Origin: Clostridium sp.
Lineage (GTDB): Bacteria > Bacillota > Clostridia > Clostridiales > Clostridiaceae
Assembly: GCA_015058405.1 (NCBI GenBank)
Contig: SVCL01000010.1
Location: forward strand, 1 to 64,000
Length of the DNA: 64,000 nucleotides
Direction: 5' to 3'
Shown: positions 16,330 through 25,048 of the stretch, one piece after another
Layout of the letters: the number at the start of each line of letters is the position of its first letter
Numbering within the stretch: position 1 is the stretch's first letter
The notes under the pieces: model-generated
Told to the model about the DNA's origin: nothing
The model's input: only the letters and a program-made list of their open reading frames with translations
Database searches by the model: none
Made by a program: the position numbers and the translations under genes

Positions 16330-17267
16330 TGAGTAATAAAAAAGCGACTAGAGAAACTTATGGAAAAGTACTTGCAGAACTTGCAAATAGTAATAAAAAT
16401 GTAGTAGTTTTAGATGCAGACTTATCAAAATCCACAAAAACTGCTGAATTTCAAAAGGTAGCTCCTGAAAGATTCTTTAATATGGGAATAGCAGAAGCAA
16501 ATATGATGGGAGTTGCAGCTGGGATGTCTACTTGTGGAAAGATACCTTTCGTAAGTACATTTGCAATGTTTGCAGCAGGTAGAGCATTTGAACAAATAAG
16601 AAATTCAATATGTTATCCTAAGTTAAATGTAAAGATATGTGCAACTCATGCTGGACTAACAGTTGGGGAAGATGGTGCAACACATCAAGCTATAGAAGAT
16701 ATATCTCTTATGAGAAGTGTACCTAATATGGTAGTAATTAATCCAGCAGATGATGTAGAAACAGAAGCAGCTATTAAGGCAATTGTTGATTATGATGGGC
16801 CTTGTTATGTTAGATTAGGTAGAATGCCTGTAGCTACAGTAAATGATAGAGAAAATTATAAATTTGAAATAGGCAAAGGAATTCAAATTACTGATGGTGA
16901 TGATGTTACAATAATAGCAACAGGAATTATGGTTGAAGCAGCTAAGGATGCAAGTGAAGTTTTAGCGAAAGAAGGAATAAAAGCTAGAGTTATAAATATG
17001 CATACTATAAAACCTATAGATAAAGATATAATAATAAAAGCAGCTAAAGAAACTGGAGCTATAGTTACAGCTGAAGAACATAATATAATAGGTGGCCTAG
17101 GTTCAGCGGTTTCAGAAGTAGTAAGTGAAGAATGTCCAGTTAAGGTATTAAGAGTAGGAGTTAAAGATGTATTTGGTGAAAGTGGAAAACCAAATGAATT
17201 ATTAAAAGCTTATGGATTAACAGCAGATGATTTAGTTAATGCAGTTAAAAAGGTTGTCGCTAAATAA
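16329..17267 (+). CDS. Transketolase, C-terminal (pyrimidine-binding and C) subunit
   Basis: The 312-residue protein supplies the other half of the split enzyme. It has DADLSKSTKT and FNMGIAEANMMGVAAGMS near residue 55 with the conserved Glu that activates thiamine diphosphate. FVSTFAMFAAGRAFEQIR follows, and a C-terminal alpha/beta domain contains EEHNIIGGLGSAVSE. The same architecture occurs in DXS and pyruvate dehydrogenase beta subunits, but the adjacent N-terminal subunit settles the function. An intrinsic terminator follows. Confidence 0.95.
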   Translation: MSNKKATRETYGKVLAELANSNKNVVVLDADLSKSTKTAEFQKVAPERFFNMGIAEANMMGVAAGMSTCGKIPFVSTFAMFAAGRAFEQIRNSICYPKLNVKICATHAGLTVGEDGATHQAIEDISLMRSVPNMVVINPADDVETEAAIKAIVDYDGPCYVRLGRMPVATVNDRENYKFEIGKGIQITDGDDVTIIATGIMVEAAKDASEVLAKEGIKARVINMHTIKPIDKDIIIKAAKETGAIVTAEEHNIIGGLGSAVSEVVSEECPVKVLRVGVKDVFGESGKPNELLKAYGLTADDLVNAVKKVVAK

Positions 17268-17281
17268 TATATGTTTAATAC

Positions 17282-17321
17282 AAAATCCTGATATATGTTA
17301 ATCATATATCAGGATTTTTGT
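17282..17321 (+). terminator. Terminator after transketolase
   Basis: AAATCCTGATATATG pairs exactly with CATATATCAGGATTT around a short loop, then TTTTG. Confidence 0.9.
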
Positions 17322-17520
17322 GTTGAATAATGTATAGGTTTAGCAGTGGAATTTTAATGTATATGATATATAAATAAACTAAAAATTTTGAAAAGTTCAA
17401 TGTTGTATATGTATTTACATAAAAAAACAAAAAAGTATATTTATTTGTATGAGAGGGATATTTTTTTATATAATAGGAATTATAAAGATATAGGAAAAAT
17501 TATATGGAGGAAATAATTAA

Positions 17521-18366
17521 ATGAATAAAAAGATATTTAAAGAATATGGATTAATTACATTTGGGATATTTTTGGCTGCTATAGGTGTAGAATATTTCTT
17601 TGCTCCTAATAATCTTGCAGCTGGAGGGGTAACTGGTTTAGCAATAGTATTAAATAGTTTAATGCCTAATTTAAGTGTTGGAGGATTAACACTTGTTATT
17701 AATATAATTCTTTTTGTAGTTGCTTTTGGAGTTATAGGAGGAAACTTTGGAGGAAAAACTATATTTGCTAGTTTGGGGATGTCTGTAATTATGTGGATCA
17801 TTGAAAAATTCTTTAATCCTGTTGCTATTACTAATGATTTAATTATTGCTACAATATTTGGTACAATTATTTCAGCTTTTGGTATGGCAATAGTATTTAA
17901 TTATAATGCATCTACTGGTGGAACAGATATTTTAGCTAAAATATTAAATAAGTTCTTTCACCTAGAGATAGGTAAAGCTTTATTGATAGTTGATTTAATT
18001 ATTACTTTTGCAGCAGCAATGGTATTTGGGTTAGATATAGGCTTTTATTCAATGTTAAGTGTTATTATATTGGGGATTACAATTGACAAGTTTATTGATG
18101 GATTTAATACTAGTAAAGAAATTATGATAATGAGTAAAAGATCAGATGAAATAAGTAAATATATATTAGATGATTTAGGAAGAGGATGTACATATTTAAA
18201 AGGTATTGGTGCTTATAGTAAAAAGGATATTCAAATAATATATTCTATATTAAGTAGATCAGAGTTTATTAAGTTAAAATCTTTTATAAAAGAAATTGAT
18301 AAAGATGCATTTATTAGTGTTAGAGAATCTTATGAGGTATTAGGAGAAGGATTTACAGAAATATAA
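17521..18366 (+). CDS. YitT family membrane protein (DUF161 + DUF2179)
   Basis: The 281-residue protein has five or six membrane helices in its first 200 residues, with the family repeats AAIGVEYFFAPNNLAAGGVTG and FNYNASTGGTDILAKILNK. A soluble C-terminal DUF2179 domain spans about residues 215-281. The function is unknown; a role as a transporter has been proposed for the family. A paralogue, yvjA, lies near ftsEX and ctpB in B. subtilis, so the neighbourhood is conserved. Confidence 0.88.
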   Translation: MNKKIFKEYGLITFGIFLAAIGVEYFFAPNNLAAGGVTGLAIVLNSLMPNLSVGGLTLVINIILFVVAFGVIGGNFGGKTIFASLGMSVIMWIIEKFFNPVAITNDLIIATIFGTIISAFGMAIVFNYNASTGGTDILAKILNKFFHLEIGKALLIVDLIITFAAAMVFGLDIGFYSMLSVIILGITIDKFIDGFNTSKEIMIMSKRSDEISKYILDDLGRGCTYLKGIGAYSKKDIQIIYSILSRSEFIKLKSFIKEIDKDAFISVRESYEVLGEGFTEI

Positions 18367-18562
18367 TATGCTTATCTATATTTAAAAACAGTATTACGTT
18401 TTATGAAAATGTTTTTATAGTTCATCTATATGAAAAAATTAAGAATTAATGAAATTATAAGAGAATAGGAGTGAGTGTAGTCTGAATTTGATGTGTTATG
18501 TTATAATAGCACTATAAGTAAAAAAGAATAAGGCTTATACAAAAAAACTAAGGAGTGTTAGT

Positions 18563-19249
18563 ATGATTAGATTTAAGAATATTTCTAAAATATATGATAA
18601 TAATGTTAAAGCTCTTTCAGACGTAAATATTGATATAGAAAGAGGAGAATTTGTATTCTTAGTAGGTCCATCAGGTGCTGGTAAGTCTACTTTTATAAAG
18701 ATGTTATTAAAGGAAGTTGAACCTACTACCGGTAAAGTAATAGTTGGAGATACAGATTTATCAACTTTAACTAGAAGAGCTGTACCATATTTTAGAAGAA
18801 AAATAGGTATGGTATTTCAAGATTTTAGATTAATTCCTAATTTAAATGTTTATGAAAATGTTGCTTTTGCTATGAAGGTTGTAGAGGCTCCACCAAAAGA
18901 AATTAGAAAAAGAGTACCTATGGTATTATCATTAGTAGGTCTTTCGCACAAATATAAGATGTTTCCAAGTGAATTATCTGGAGGAGAACAACAAAGAGTA
19001 TCATTAGCGAGAGCTATTGTTAATAATCCAAGTGTTCTAATAGCAGATGAACCTACAGGAAATTTAGACCCTGAAACAGCTAAAGAAATTATGATGTTAT
19101 TAGATGACATAAATAAGGCAGGGACAACCATATTGATGGCAACTCACGCTAAGGATATAGTTGATACTATGAAAAAAAGAGTTATAGCTATTGAAGGTGG
19201 AGAAATAGTTAGAGACGAGAAGAGGGGTATGTACGAAAATGAAGATTAA
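18563..19249 (+). CDS. ftsE: Cell division ATP-binding protein FtsE
   Basis: The 228-residue ABC ATPase shows Walker A GPSGAGKST near residue 38, Q-loop in GMVFQDFRLIP, signature SGGEQQR and Walker B VLIADEPTGNLD. FtsE with FtsX forms a transmembrane device that activates peptidoglycan hydrolases. It overlaps ftsX by 11 bases. The PcsB/CwlO-like hydrolase at 3128-4420 is a candidate client by analogy with streptococci and bacilli. Confidence 0.96.
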   Translation: MIRFKNISKIYDNNVKALSDVNIDIERGEFVFLVGPSGAGKSTFIKMLLKEVEPTTGKVIVGDTDLSTLTRRAVPYFRRKIGMVFQDFRLIPNLNVYENVAFAMKVVEAPPKEIRKRVPMVLSLVGLSHKYKMFPSELSGGEQQRVSLARAIVNNPSVLIADEPTGNLDPETAKEIMMLLDDINKAGTTILMATHAKDIVDTMKKRVIAIEGGEIVRDEKRGMYENED

Positions 19250-20129
19250 TACTATAAATTATTTTATAAGTGACGCGTTTAAAAGCTTAAAAAGAAATAG
19301 AACTATAAGTTTAGCATCTACAATAACTGTATTAATAACTTTCTTAGTTTTAGGAATTTTTTCACTCGTAGCTCAAAATGCAGGTTTAGCTATTGAAGGG
19401 GTTCAATCAAAGGTTGAATTAAAGGTATTTTTAAAAGAAGATATAAAGCTTATTGATAAAAGAGAAATAGAAGTAAAGCTTAGAGAACAAGAAGGCGTTA
19501 AGGAAGTTGAATTTGAATCAAAAGAAGATGCGTATAAAAATTTTGAAAAAGGTATGAGTAAAAGCGAAGGTATATTACAAGGATATAATTTAGAAAATAA
19601 TCCTTTTCCAGAAGCATATATAATAAAACTAAAGGACGCAGATGATGCAGAAGCTGTTACTAAATCTATAGAAAATTTAGAAGGGGTAGAAGAAGTAAGC
19701 AATCAACAAGAATTAATTAACACAGTTCAAAAGGTAATTAAAGGAGTAAGAGTAGTTGGTGGAGCTTTATTTGTAATACTAATTGGCGTTTCTATATTCC
19801 TAATAATGAATACTACAAAGTTAACTGTATATTCAAGAAGAAGAGAAGTAGGAATAATGAAATTTGTTGGGGCAACTGATTGGTTTATCAGATGGCCATT
19901 TATAATAGAAGGTATGGTTATAGCTCTTACAGGTGCTTTATTATCTGTAATATTAACATTCTTTATTTATAAAGGAGCTATATCATTTATAGCAGCAAGA
20001 TTTTTAATGGTTAATCTAGTTCCTTCAAGTTATGTATTTTCATCATTATTATGGAAGTTTGCTTTAGGTTCTATAGTAGTAGGTGGGTTTGCAAGTTTCG
20101 TATCATTAAGAAAGTTCTTAAAAGTATAA
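19239..20129 (+). CDS. ftsX: Cell division permease-like protein FtsX
   Basis: The 296-residue protein has the FtsX layout: cytoplasmic N terminus with SDAFKSLKRNRTISLAS, a first helix near 22-44, an extracellular domain of about 110 residues, and three C-terminal helices. The motifs TVYSRRREVGIMKFVGATDWFIR are typical of the MacB/FtsX fold. The extracellular loop is where partner hydrolases bind in other Firmicutes. The ATG lies inside ftsE, implying translational coupling. Confidence 0.96.
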   Translation: MKINTINYFISDAFKSLKRNRTISLASTITVLITFLVLGIFSLVAQNAGLAIEGVQSKVELKVFLKEDIKLIDKREIEVKLREQEGVKEVEFESKEDAYKNFEKGMSKSEGILQGYNLENNPFPEAYIIKLKDADDAEAVTKSIENLEGVEEVSNQQELINTVQKVIKGVRVVGGALFVILIGVSIFLIMNTTKLTVYSRRREVGIMKFVGATDWFIRWPFIIEGMVIALTGALLSVILTFFIYKGAISFIAARFLMVNLVPSSYVFSSLLWKFALGSIVVGGFASFVSLRKFLKV

Positions 20130-20198
20130 TTATAAGATTTAAGAATACAATATTTACTATACAGATATAATCGTGCTATAGGAAAGGAAGCTTGTGAA

Positions 20199-21431
20199 AT
20201 GGATCAGTTAAAACAAACCAAACATAAAAATAGTAATATAAAATATAAGGTACTTATATGTTTAGGTGTAATAATAGCTTTTTGTATAGGTAATTTTAGT
20301 GCAAGATTTGGATTATTTTTAGGACCAAATGCACAAGATTATTCAAAAGCAGTAAAGTATTCAAGTGAATATAGTAATTATGCAGGTCTATTTGAAGCAA
20401 GAGAAATTTTGATGAATAATTATAATGGAGATGTGGAAGACAATACTTTGTTAGATGGTGCAATTAAAGGAATGGCTGCAAGTTTAAAAGATCCATATAC
20501 ATTATATATGACTGAGGAAGAGTATAAGAAATTTAACTTGTCTAATTCAGGGTTACGAGTAGGAATAGGTGTAACAATAACAGTACAAGATGATAAAGTA
20601 ACTATAATTAACATAGAAAAAGGTAATCCAGCAGATAAGGCTAATTTAAAGGTTGGAGATGTCATCGAAAAGATAGATGGAATTGATGTGGAAGGAAGTA
20701 CTAATAAAGCAATTTCATTAATTTCAAAAGGTGATTCTAACAAAACAGTTCTTACTATATTAAGGGACGGAGAAGTGTTTGATGCTGAGGTTAAGAAAGA
20801 AGAAATAAAAACTGAAGCGGTATATTTTGAAAAAATTGAAGATAACATAGGTTATATTCAGTTAAAGAATTTCAATGAAGGCTCATCTACAGAATTTATT
20901 AACGCATTAACTGATTTAATAAATAATGGAGTAACTGGTGTAATAATAGATTTAAGAGATAATGGTGGAGGCTTTTTAACAGAAGCTGAAAAAATTGCAT
21001 CACAATTTATTGAAGAAGGTAAAGTAATAACAACATTAAGCAATAAATTTGGAAAAGAAAAAGTGAGCAAATCCAAAGGAGGAATAGGAAAAGATGTAAA
21101 AGTGGTACTTCTTGTTAATGGAAATACTGCTAGTGCATCAGAGGTAGTAACAGGTGCTTTAAGAGATTATTCTATAGCAACTATTGTAGGAACTAATACT
21201 TTTGGAAAGGGAATAGCTCAAGCTCCATTTACTCTTGAGAATACAAACGGAGCTCTTAAGGTTACTATTGATAATTTTTATACTCCAAATGGAGAAAATA
21301 TTCATAAGGTTGGTATAAAACCTGATTATGAAGTTACCTTAACAGAGAATGATGTGAAAAATGGATACTCTAGGGCTACAGATTCACAATATCTAAAAGC
21401 TGTTGAAGTAATAAAGGAAAAAGTTAAGTAG
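20199..21431 (+). CDS. S41 family carboxy-terminal processing protease (CtpB-like)
   Basis: The 410-residue protein has one membrane anchor near residues 24-46, a PDZ domain near 115-195 (LRVGIGVTI, VGDVIEKIDGIDVEG), and an S41 serine protease domain. The catalytic dyad is Ser312 in NTASASEV and Lys337 in TFGKGIAQ. The 25-residue spacing equals that of B. subtilis CtpB, which processes SpoIVFA during sporulation. The order ftsEX, ctpB, minJ-like, uvrB, uvrA matches B. subtilis. It is followed 11 bases later by the PDZ membrane protein. Confidence 0.94.
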   Translation: MDQLKQTKHKNSNIKYKVLICLGVIIAFCIGNFSARFGLFLGPNAQDYSKAVKYSSEYSNYAGLFEAREILMNNYNGDVEDNTLLDGAIKGMAASLKDPYTLYMTEEEYKKFNLSNSGLRVGIGVTITVQDDKVTIINIEKGNPADKANLKVGDVIEKIDGIDVEGSTNKAISLISKGDSNKTVLTILRDGEVFDAEVKKEEIKTEAVYFEKIEDNIGYIQLKNFNEGSSTEFINALTDLINNGVTGVIIDLRDNGGGFLTEAEKIASQFIEEGKVITTLSNKFGKEKVSKSKGGIGKDVKVVLLVNGNTASASEVVTGALRDYSIATIVGTNTFGKGIAQAPFTLENTNGALKVTIDNFYTPNGENIHKVGIKPDYEVTLTENDVKNGYSRATDSQYLKAVEVIKEKVK

Positions 21432-21442
21432 GAGGATGAATT

Positions 21443-22732
21443 ATGGAATTAGTTGTCTATACCTTAAGGTCAATAGCGTATGTAATTGCAGAACCCTATT
21501 TAATGATGACGTTATTTATATTAGGTGTGGTACTTTATAAGAAAAATAGAAAAATAACTGCTATGCAGAGGATGATTATAGGTGATGAGGTTAACTCAGC
21601 GTTAGAGTTGACCTTATCACAAATAGTTTTAGGGATATTTGCAGGAACTTTAGCAAGTATAATTTTAAGTTATTTAGGTGTTATATTTAATGAAAATTCA
21701 GGTGTAGAATTTTTATTATTAATTTCTATACTATTAATGTTTATAAAGCCTAAGTTTATATGTTTTTCATATTCTGGGGCAATACTTGGAATAATAAGCT
21801 TAATATTTACTTATGGTGATATTAAGACAAGTGAAGGAATAATTTTATTTAATCTAGACATAACAATGTTAATGACTTTAGTAGGGGTTCTTCATGTTAT
21901 TGAAGGAATTCTAGTAATGTTTGATGGGTGTAGAGGAGCAGTTCCTGTATTTTCTAATAGAAATGGAAAAATAATAGGAGGATATGCATTAAAAAGAAAT
22001 TGGTTAATACCAGTAGCAATTTTCCTTGCTTATAATTCAGTAAGTCAAGGTTCATTAGCTACAGAAAGTATAAATACTCCAGATTGGTGGCCAATATTAA
22101 GATATGATAATATTCTTAACATGATAAAAACATCTATATTAACATTGACTTCGGTATTTGGGGTTATAGGATATTCTTCTGCAACTTTTACTAGAAGAAA
22201 AAGAGAAAAGTGTGTTTCTTCTGGTATATATATACTAGGTTATGGTATATTATTATCTCTTGTAGCACAACTTGCAAGTTTAGGATTAATATTTAAAATA
22301 ATAGTTATAATATTTGCACCTTTAGCTCATGAAGGAATGAATTTATTGCAAAGAAAAATAGAGGAGAAAAGAGAGCCTTTATTTACTAGTAATGAAGAAG
22401 GATTAGCTGTACTAGAAGTAATACCTTTTTCTAAGGCATATGAACTTGGAATAAGACCTGGAGATAAGTTTATTTCAGTTAACAATAAGGTAATTAATAA
22501 TGAAGCTGATATATACGGAATTATTAAGGAAAGTTTTAATAAAATAGACTTAAAGGTTAAAGATAGATTTGGAGAAATAAAAGAATATTCATTTAGACAT
22601 GAAAGAAACAAAAGACTTGGTGTGGTACTTGTGCCAAGGTTTGTAGATATGGATAAAGTAGTATCTTTTGAAGCAGATAAATTTTCTAAAGTCTTAAAGG
22701 ATATAAAAGAAAAAAATAATAAAGATAATTAA
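21443..22732 (+). CDS. Polytopic membrane protein with C-terminal PDZ domain (MinJ-like)
   Basis: The 429-residue protein has seven or more membrane helices across residues 1-310, then a cytosolic PDZ domain near 320-400 (EVIPFSKAYELGIRPGDKFISVNN). This is the architecture of B. subtilis MinJ, which bridges DivIVA and MinD at the division site and poles, and MinJ lies in the same place relative to ctpB and uvrB. Sequence similarity outside the PDZ domain is not obvious by eye, so a division role is inferred from architecture and context. Confidence 0.75.
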   Translation: MELVVYTLRSIAYVIAEPYLMMTLFILGVVLYKKNRKITAMQRMIIGDEVNSALELTLSQIVLGIFAGTLASIILSYLGVIFNENSGVEFLLLISILLMFIKPKFICFSYSGAILGIISLIFTYGDIKTSEGIILFNLDITMLMTLVGVLHVIEGILVMFDGCRGAVPVFSNRNGKIIGGYALKRNWLIPVAIFLAYNSVSQGSLATESINTPDWWPILRYDNILNMIKTSILTLTSVFGVIGYSSATFTRRKREKCVSSGIYILGYGILLSLVAQLASLGLIFKIIVIIFAPLAHEGMNLLQRKIEEKREPLFTSNEEGLAVLEVIPFSKAYELGIRPGDKFISVNNKVINNEADIYGIIKESFNKIDLKVKDRFGEIKEYSFRHERNKRLGVVLVPRFVDMDKVVSFEADKFSKVLKDIKEKNNKDN

Positions 22733-22738
22733 AAAATG

Positions 22739-22788
22739 AAAACTCTTCTTGAAATAGGTAATAATATTTCAAGAAGAGTTTTTTTACG
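22739..22788 (+). terminator. Terminator after the MinJ-like gene
   Basis: AAAACTCTTCTTGAAATA pairs with TATTTCAAGAAGAGTTTT around a seven-base loop, followed by a T run. Confidence 0.92.
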
Positions 22789-22814
22789 CATAGAAAATTT
22801 AAAAACTTTTTTGA

Positions 22815-22864
22815 TTGACCTAGTATGGATAAAACAGTAAAATTAGTATACGAATATAAGTTCG
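22815..22864 (+). promoter_or_regulatory. uvrB promoter with LexA-type (SOS) box
   Basis: TTGACC (22815-22820) and TAAAAT (22838-22843) have 17-base spacing. Starting eight bases after the -10 box is CGAATATAAGTTCG (22851-22864), a two-mismatch version of the Gram-positive LexA site CGAACRNRYGTTYG. LexA bound here would block initiation. Confidence 0.7.
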
Positions 22865-22888
22865 CAGTTAAAGAAAGAGGTGATTGTA

Positions 22889-24859
22889 ATGGGTGAGTTT
22901 AAGATACATTCAAAATATAAACCTACTGGTGATCAACCACAGGCTATTAATAAAATTGTTGATTCATTAGAACATAATCATAAGGGGCAGACTTTACTTG
23001 GAGTAACAGGATCAGGAAAAACTTTTACCATGGCAAATATAATAGAAAAATTACAAAGGCCAACAATAGTTTTGGCACATAATAAAACATTAGCTGCTCA
23101 ATTATGTTCAGAGTTTAAAGAATTTTTTCCTGATAATATAGTTGAGTATTTTGTGTCGTATTATGATTATTATCAACCAGAAGCTTATGTACCACAAACA
23201 GATACTTTTATAGAAAAAGATGCATCTATAAATGATGAAATTGATAAACTTAGACACTCTGCTACATCTGCTTTGTTTGAAAGACGTGATGTTATAATAG
23301 TAGCCTCAGTTTCTTGTATATATGGACTTGGTAATCCAGAGGAATATAGGAAGTTAACAATTTCTCTTAGAGTTGGTATGGAAAAAGATAGGGATGAAAT
23401 TATTAAAAGACTTATAGAAATTCAATACGAAAGAAATGATATAGATTTTTCAAGAGGTACGTTTAGAGTAAGAGGAGATTCTTTAGACATTATTCCAGTA
23501 ATATCTTCTAATAATGGAATAAGAATTGAATTCTTTGGTGATGAAATAGATAGAATCAGGGAATTTGATGTTTTAACTGGAACTATTATAGGTGAGAGAG
23601 ATCATGTAGCAATTACTCCAGCATCGCACTTTGCTACATCTCCAGAAGTACTAGAAGAATCTATTAGAAGAATTGAAGATGAACTAGAAGATAGATTAAA
23701 GGAACTTAATGCACAAGATAAGATATTAGAAGCTCAAAGACTTAAGCAAAGAACTAACTTTGATATAGAAATGATAAGGGAAATGGGGTATTGTACAGGA
23801 ATTGAAAATTATTCGAGAATTTTTGATAAGAGAGATCCAGGAACAGCGCCAAAGACTCTTTTGGATTATTTTCCAGATGATTATTTAATGTTTATAGATG
23901 AAAGTCATGTAACATTACCTCAAGTTAGGGCTATGTATGCAGGAGATAGGTCAAGAAAAGATACTTTAGTTGAATATGGATTTAGGCTTCCTTGTGCATA
24001 TGATAATAGGCCGTTAAAGTTCCCTGAATTTGAGAAGAAGGTAAATCAGGTTGTTTTTGTAAGTGCTACTCCTGGTCAATATGAATTGGATAATTCAGAA
24101 GAAGTAGCTGAACAAATAATAAGACCTACAGGACTTTTAGATCCTGAAATTATTATAAGACCTGTAGAAAATCAAATAGATGATTTATATGGAGAAATAA
24201 AGAAAAATACTGAAAGAGGATTTAGAACTTTAATAACCACATTAACTAAAAGAATGGCAGAAGACCTAACAAAATATTTAACAGAGCTTGATGTTAAGGC
24301 AACCTATATGCATTCAGATATTGATACTATTGAAAGAATGAAGATAATAAGAGAATTAAGGCTTGGGGAACAAGATGTTCTTGTAGGAATTAATCTGTTA
24401 AGAGAGGGGCTAGATATTCCAGAAGTGGCTTTAGTAGCAATATTAGATGCTGATAAAGAAGGATTTCTAAGATCTGAAACGTCGTTAATTCAAACTATAG
24501 GTAGAGCAGCAAGAAATGCAGAAAGCAAGGTAATAATGTATGCTGATAATATTACCGGTTCAATGGATAGAGCTATAAAAGAAACTAATAGAAGAAGAAA
24601 AATACAGCAAGAATATAATGAGAAGCATGGAATAGTGCCTAAGACTATAATTAAAGAAGTTAGAGACGTTATTGAAGCTACTAAAGTATCAGAAACTGAA
24701 ACAAGTTATGAAGTTTCAACAGACAATAGTAAGTTAACTGTTAAAGAAAAGAAGAAGTTAATTAAGAAGTATACAGAAGAAATGATGGATGCTGCTAAAA
24801 ACCTTCAATTTGAAAGAGCAGCAGAACTTAGAGATATTATTGAAGATTTAAAAAAATAA
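22889..24859 (+). CDS. uvrB: Excinuclease ABC subunit B
   Basis: The 656-residue protein is the helicase-like damage-verification subunit of nucleotide excision repair. Walker A is [10 protein letters not shown]. The beta-hairpin that inserts into the duplex carries [12 protein letters not shown]. The helicase motifs include [18 protein letters not shown] and [12 protein letters not shown] domain for UvrC contact closes the protein ([18 protein letters not shown]). The frame opens at a GTG at 22880, but AAAGAGGTG lies at that position and points to the ATG at 22889. The SOS box upstream implies induction by DNA damage. Confidence 0.97.
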   Translation: MGEFKIHSKYKPTGDQPQAINKIVDSLEHNHKGQTLLGVTGSGKTFTMANIIEKLQRPTIVLAHNKTLAAQLCSEFKEFFPDNIVEYFVSYYDYYQPEAYVPQTDTFIEKDASINDEIDKLRHSATSALFERRDVIIVASVSCIYGLGNPEEYRKLTISLRVGMEKDRDEIIKRLIEIQYERNDIDFSRGTFRVRGDSLDIIPVISSNNGIRIEFFGDEIDRIREFDVLTGTIIGERDHVAITPASHFATSPEVLEESIRRIEDELEDRLKELNAQDKILEAQRLKQRTNFDIEMIREMGYCTGIENYSRIFDKRDPGTAPKTLLDYFPDDYLMFIDESHVTLPQVRAMYAGDRSRKDTLVEYGFRLPCAYDNRPLKFPEFEKKVNQVVFVSATPGQYELDNSEEVAEQIIRPTGLLDPEIIIRPVENQIDDLYGEIKKNTERGFRTLITTLTKRMAEDLTKYLTELDVKATYMHSDIDTIERMKIIRELRLGEQDVLVGINLLREGLDIPEVALVAILDADKEGFLRSETSLIQTIGRAARNAESKVIMYADNITGSMDRAIKETNRRRKIQQEYNEKHGIVPKTIIKEVRDVIEATKVSETETSYEVSTDNSKLTVKEKKKLIKKYTEEMMDAAKNLQFERAAELRDIIEDLKK

Positions 24860-24872
24860 ATAAAGTCAATAA

Positions 24873-24921
24873 GAATATTGCTATATAATAAGTTGATTTA
24901 TATTATAGCAATATTTTTTTG
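24873..24921 (+). terminator. Terminator after uvrB
   Basis: AATATTGCTATATAATA pairs with TATTATAGCAATATT with a minor bulge, then a seven-base T run. It separates uvrB from uvrA, which has its own promoter. Confidence 0.85.
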
Positions 24922-24941
24922 AAATAAATATATGTTATGGT

Positions 24942-24988
24942 TTGACAATAGAATTAAAAAATCATAAAATATATAAGAACTTATGTTC
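24942..24988 (+). promoter_or_regulatory. uvrA promoter with LexA-type (SOS) box
   Basis: A perfect TTGACA (24942-24947) and TAAAAT (24965-24970) are 17 bases apart. GAACTTATGTTC (24977-24988) is an intact GAAC-N4-GTTC LexA site seven bases after the -10 box, overlapping the expected start point. Geometry is the same as at uvrB. Confidence 0.82.
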
Positions 24989-25048
24989 GGGTTTGAATTG
25001 ATGTAATAAGTTAAAAATATAGATATAAATGTGGAAAGGGGATTTTAA

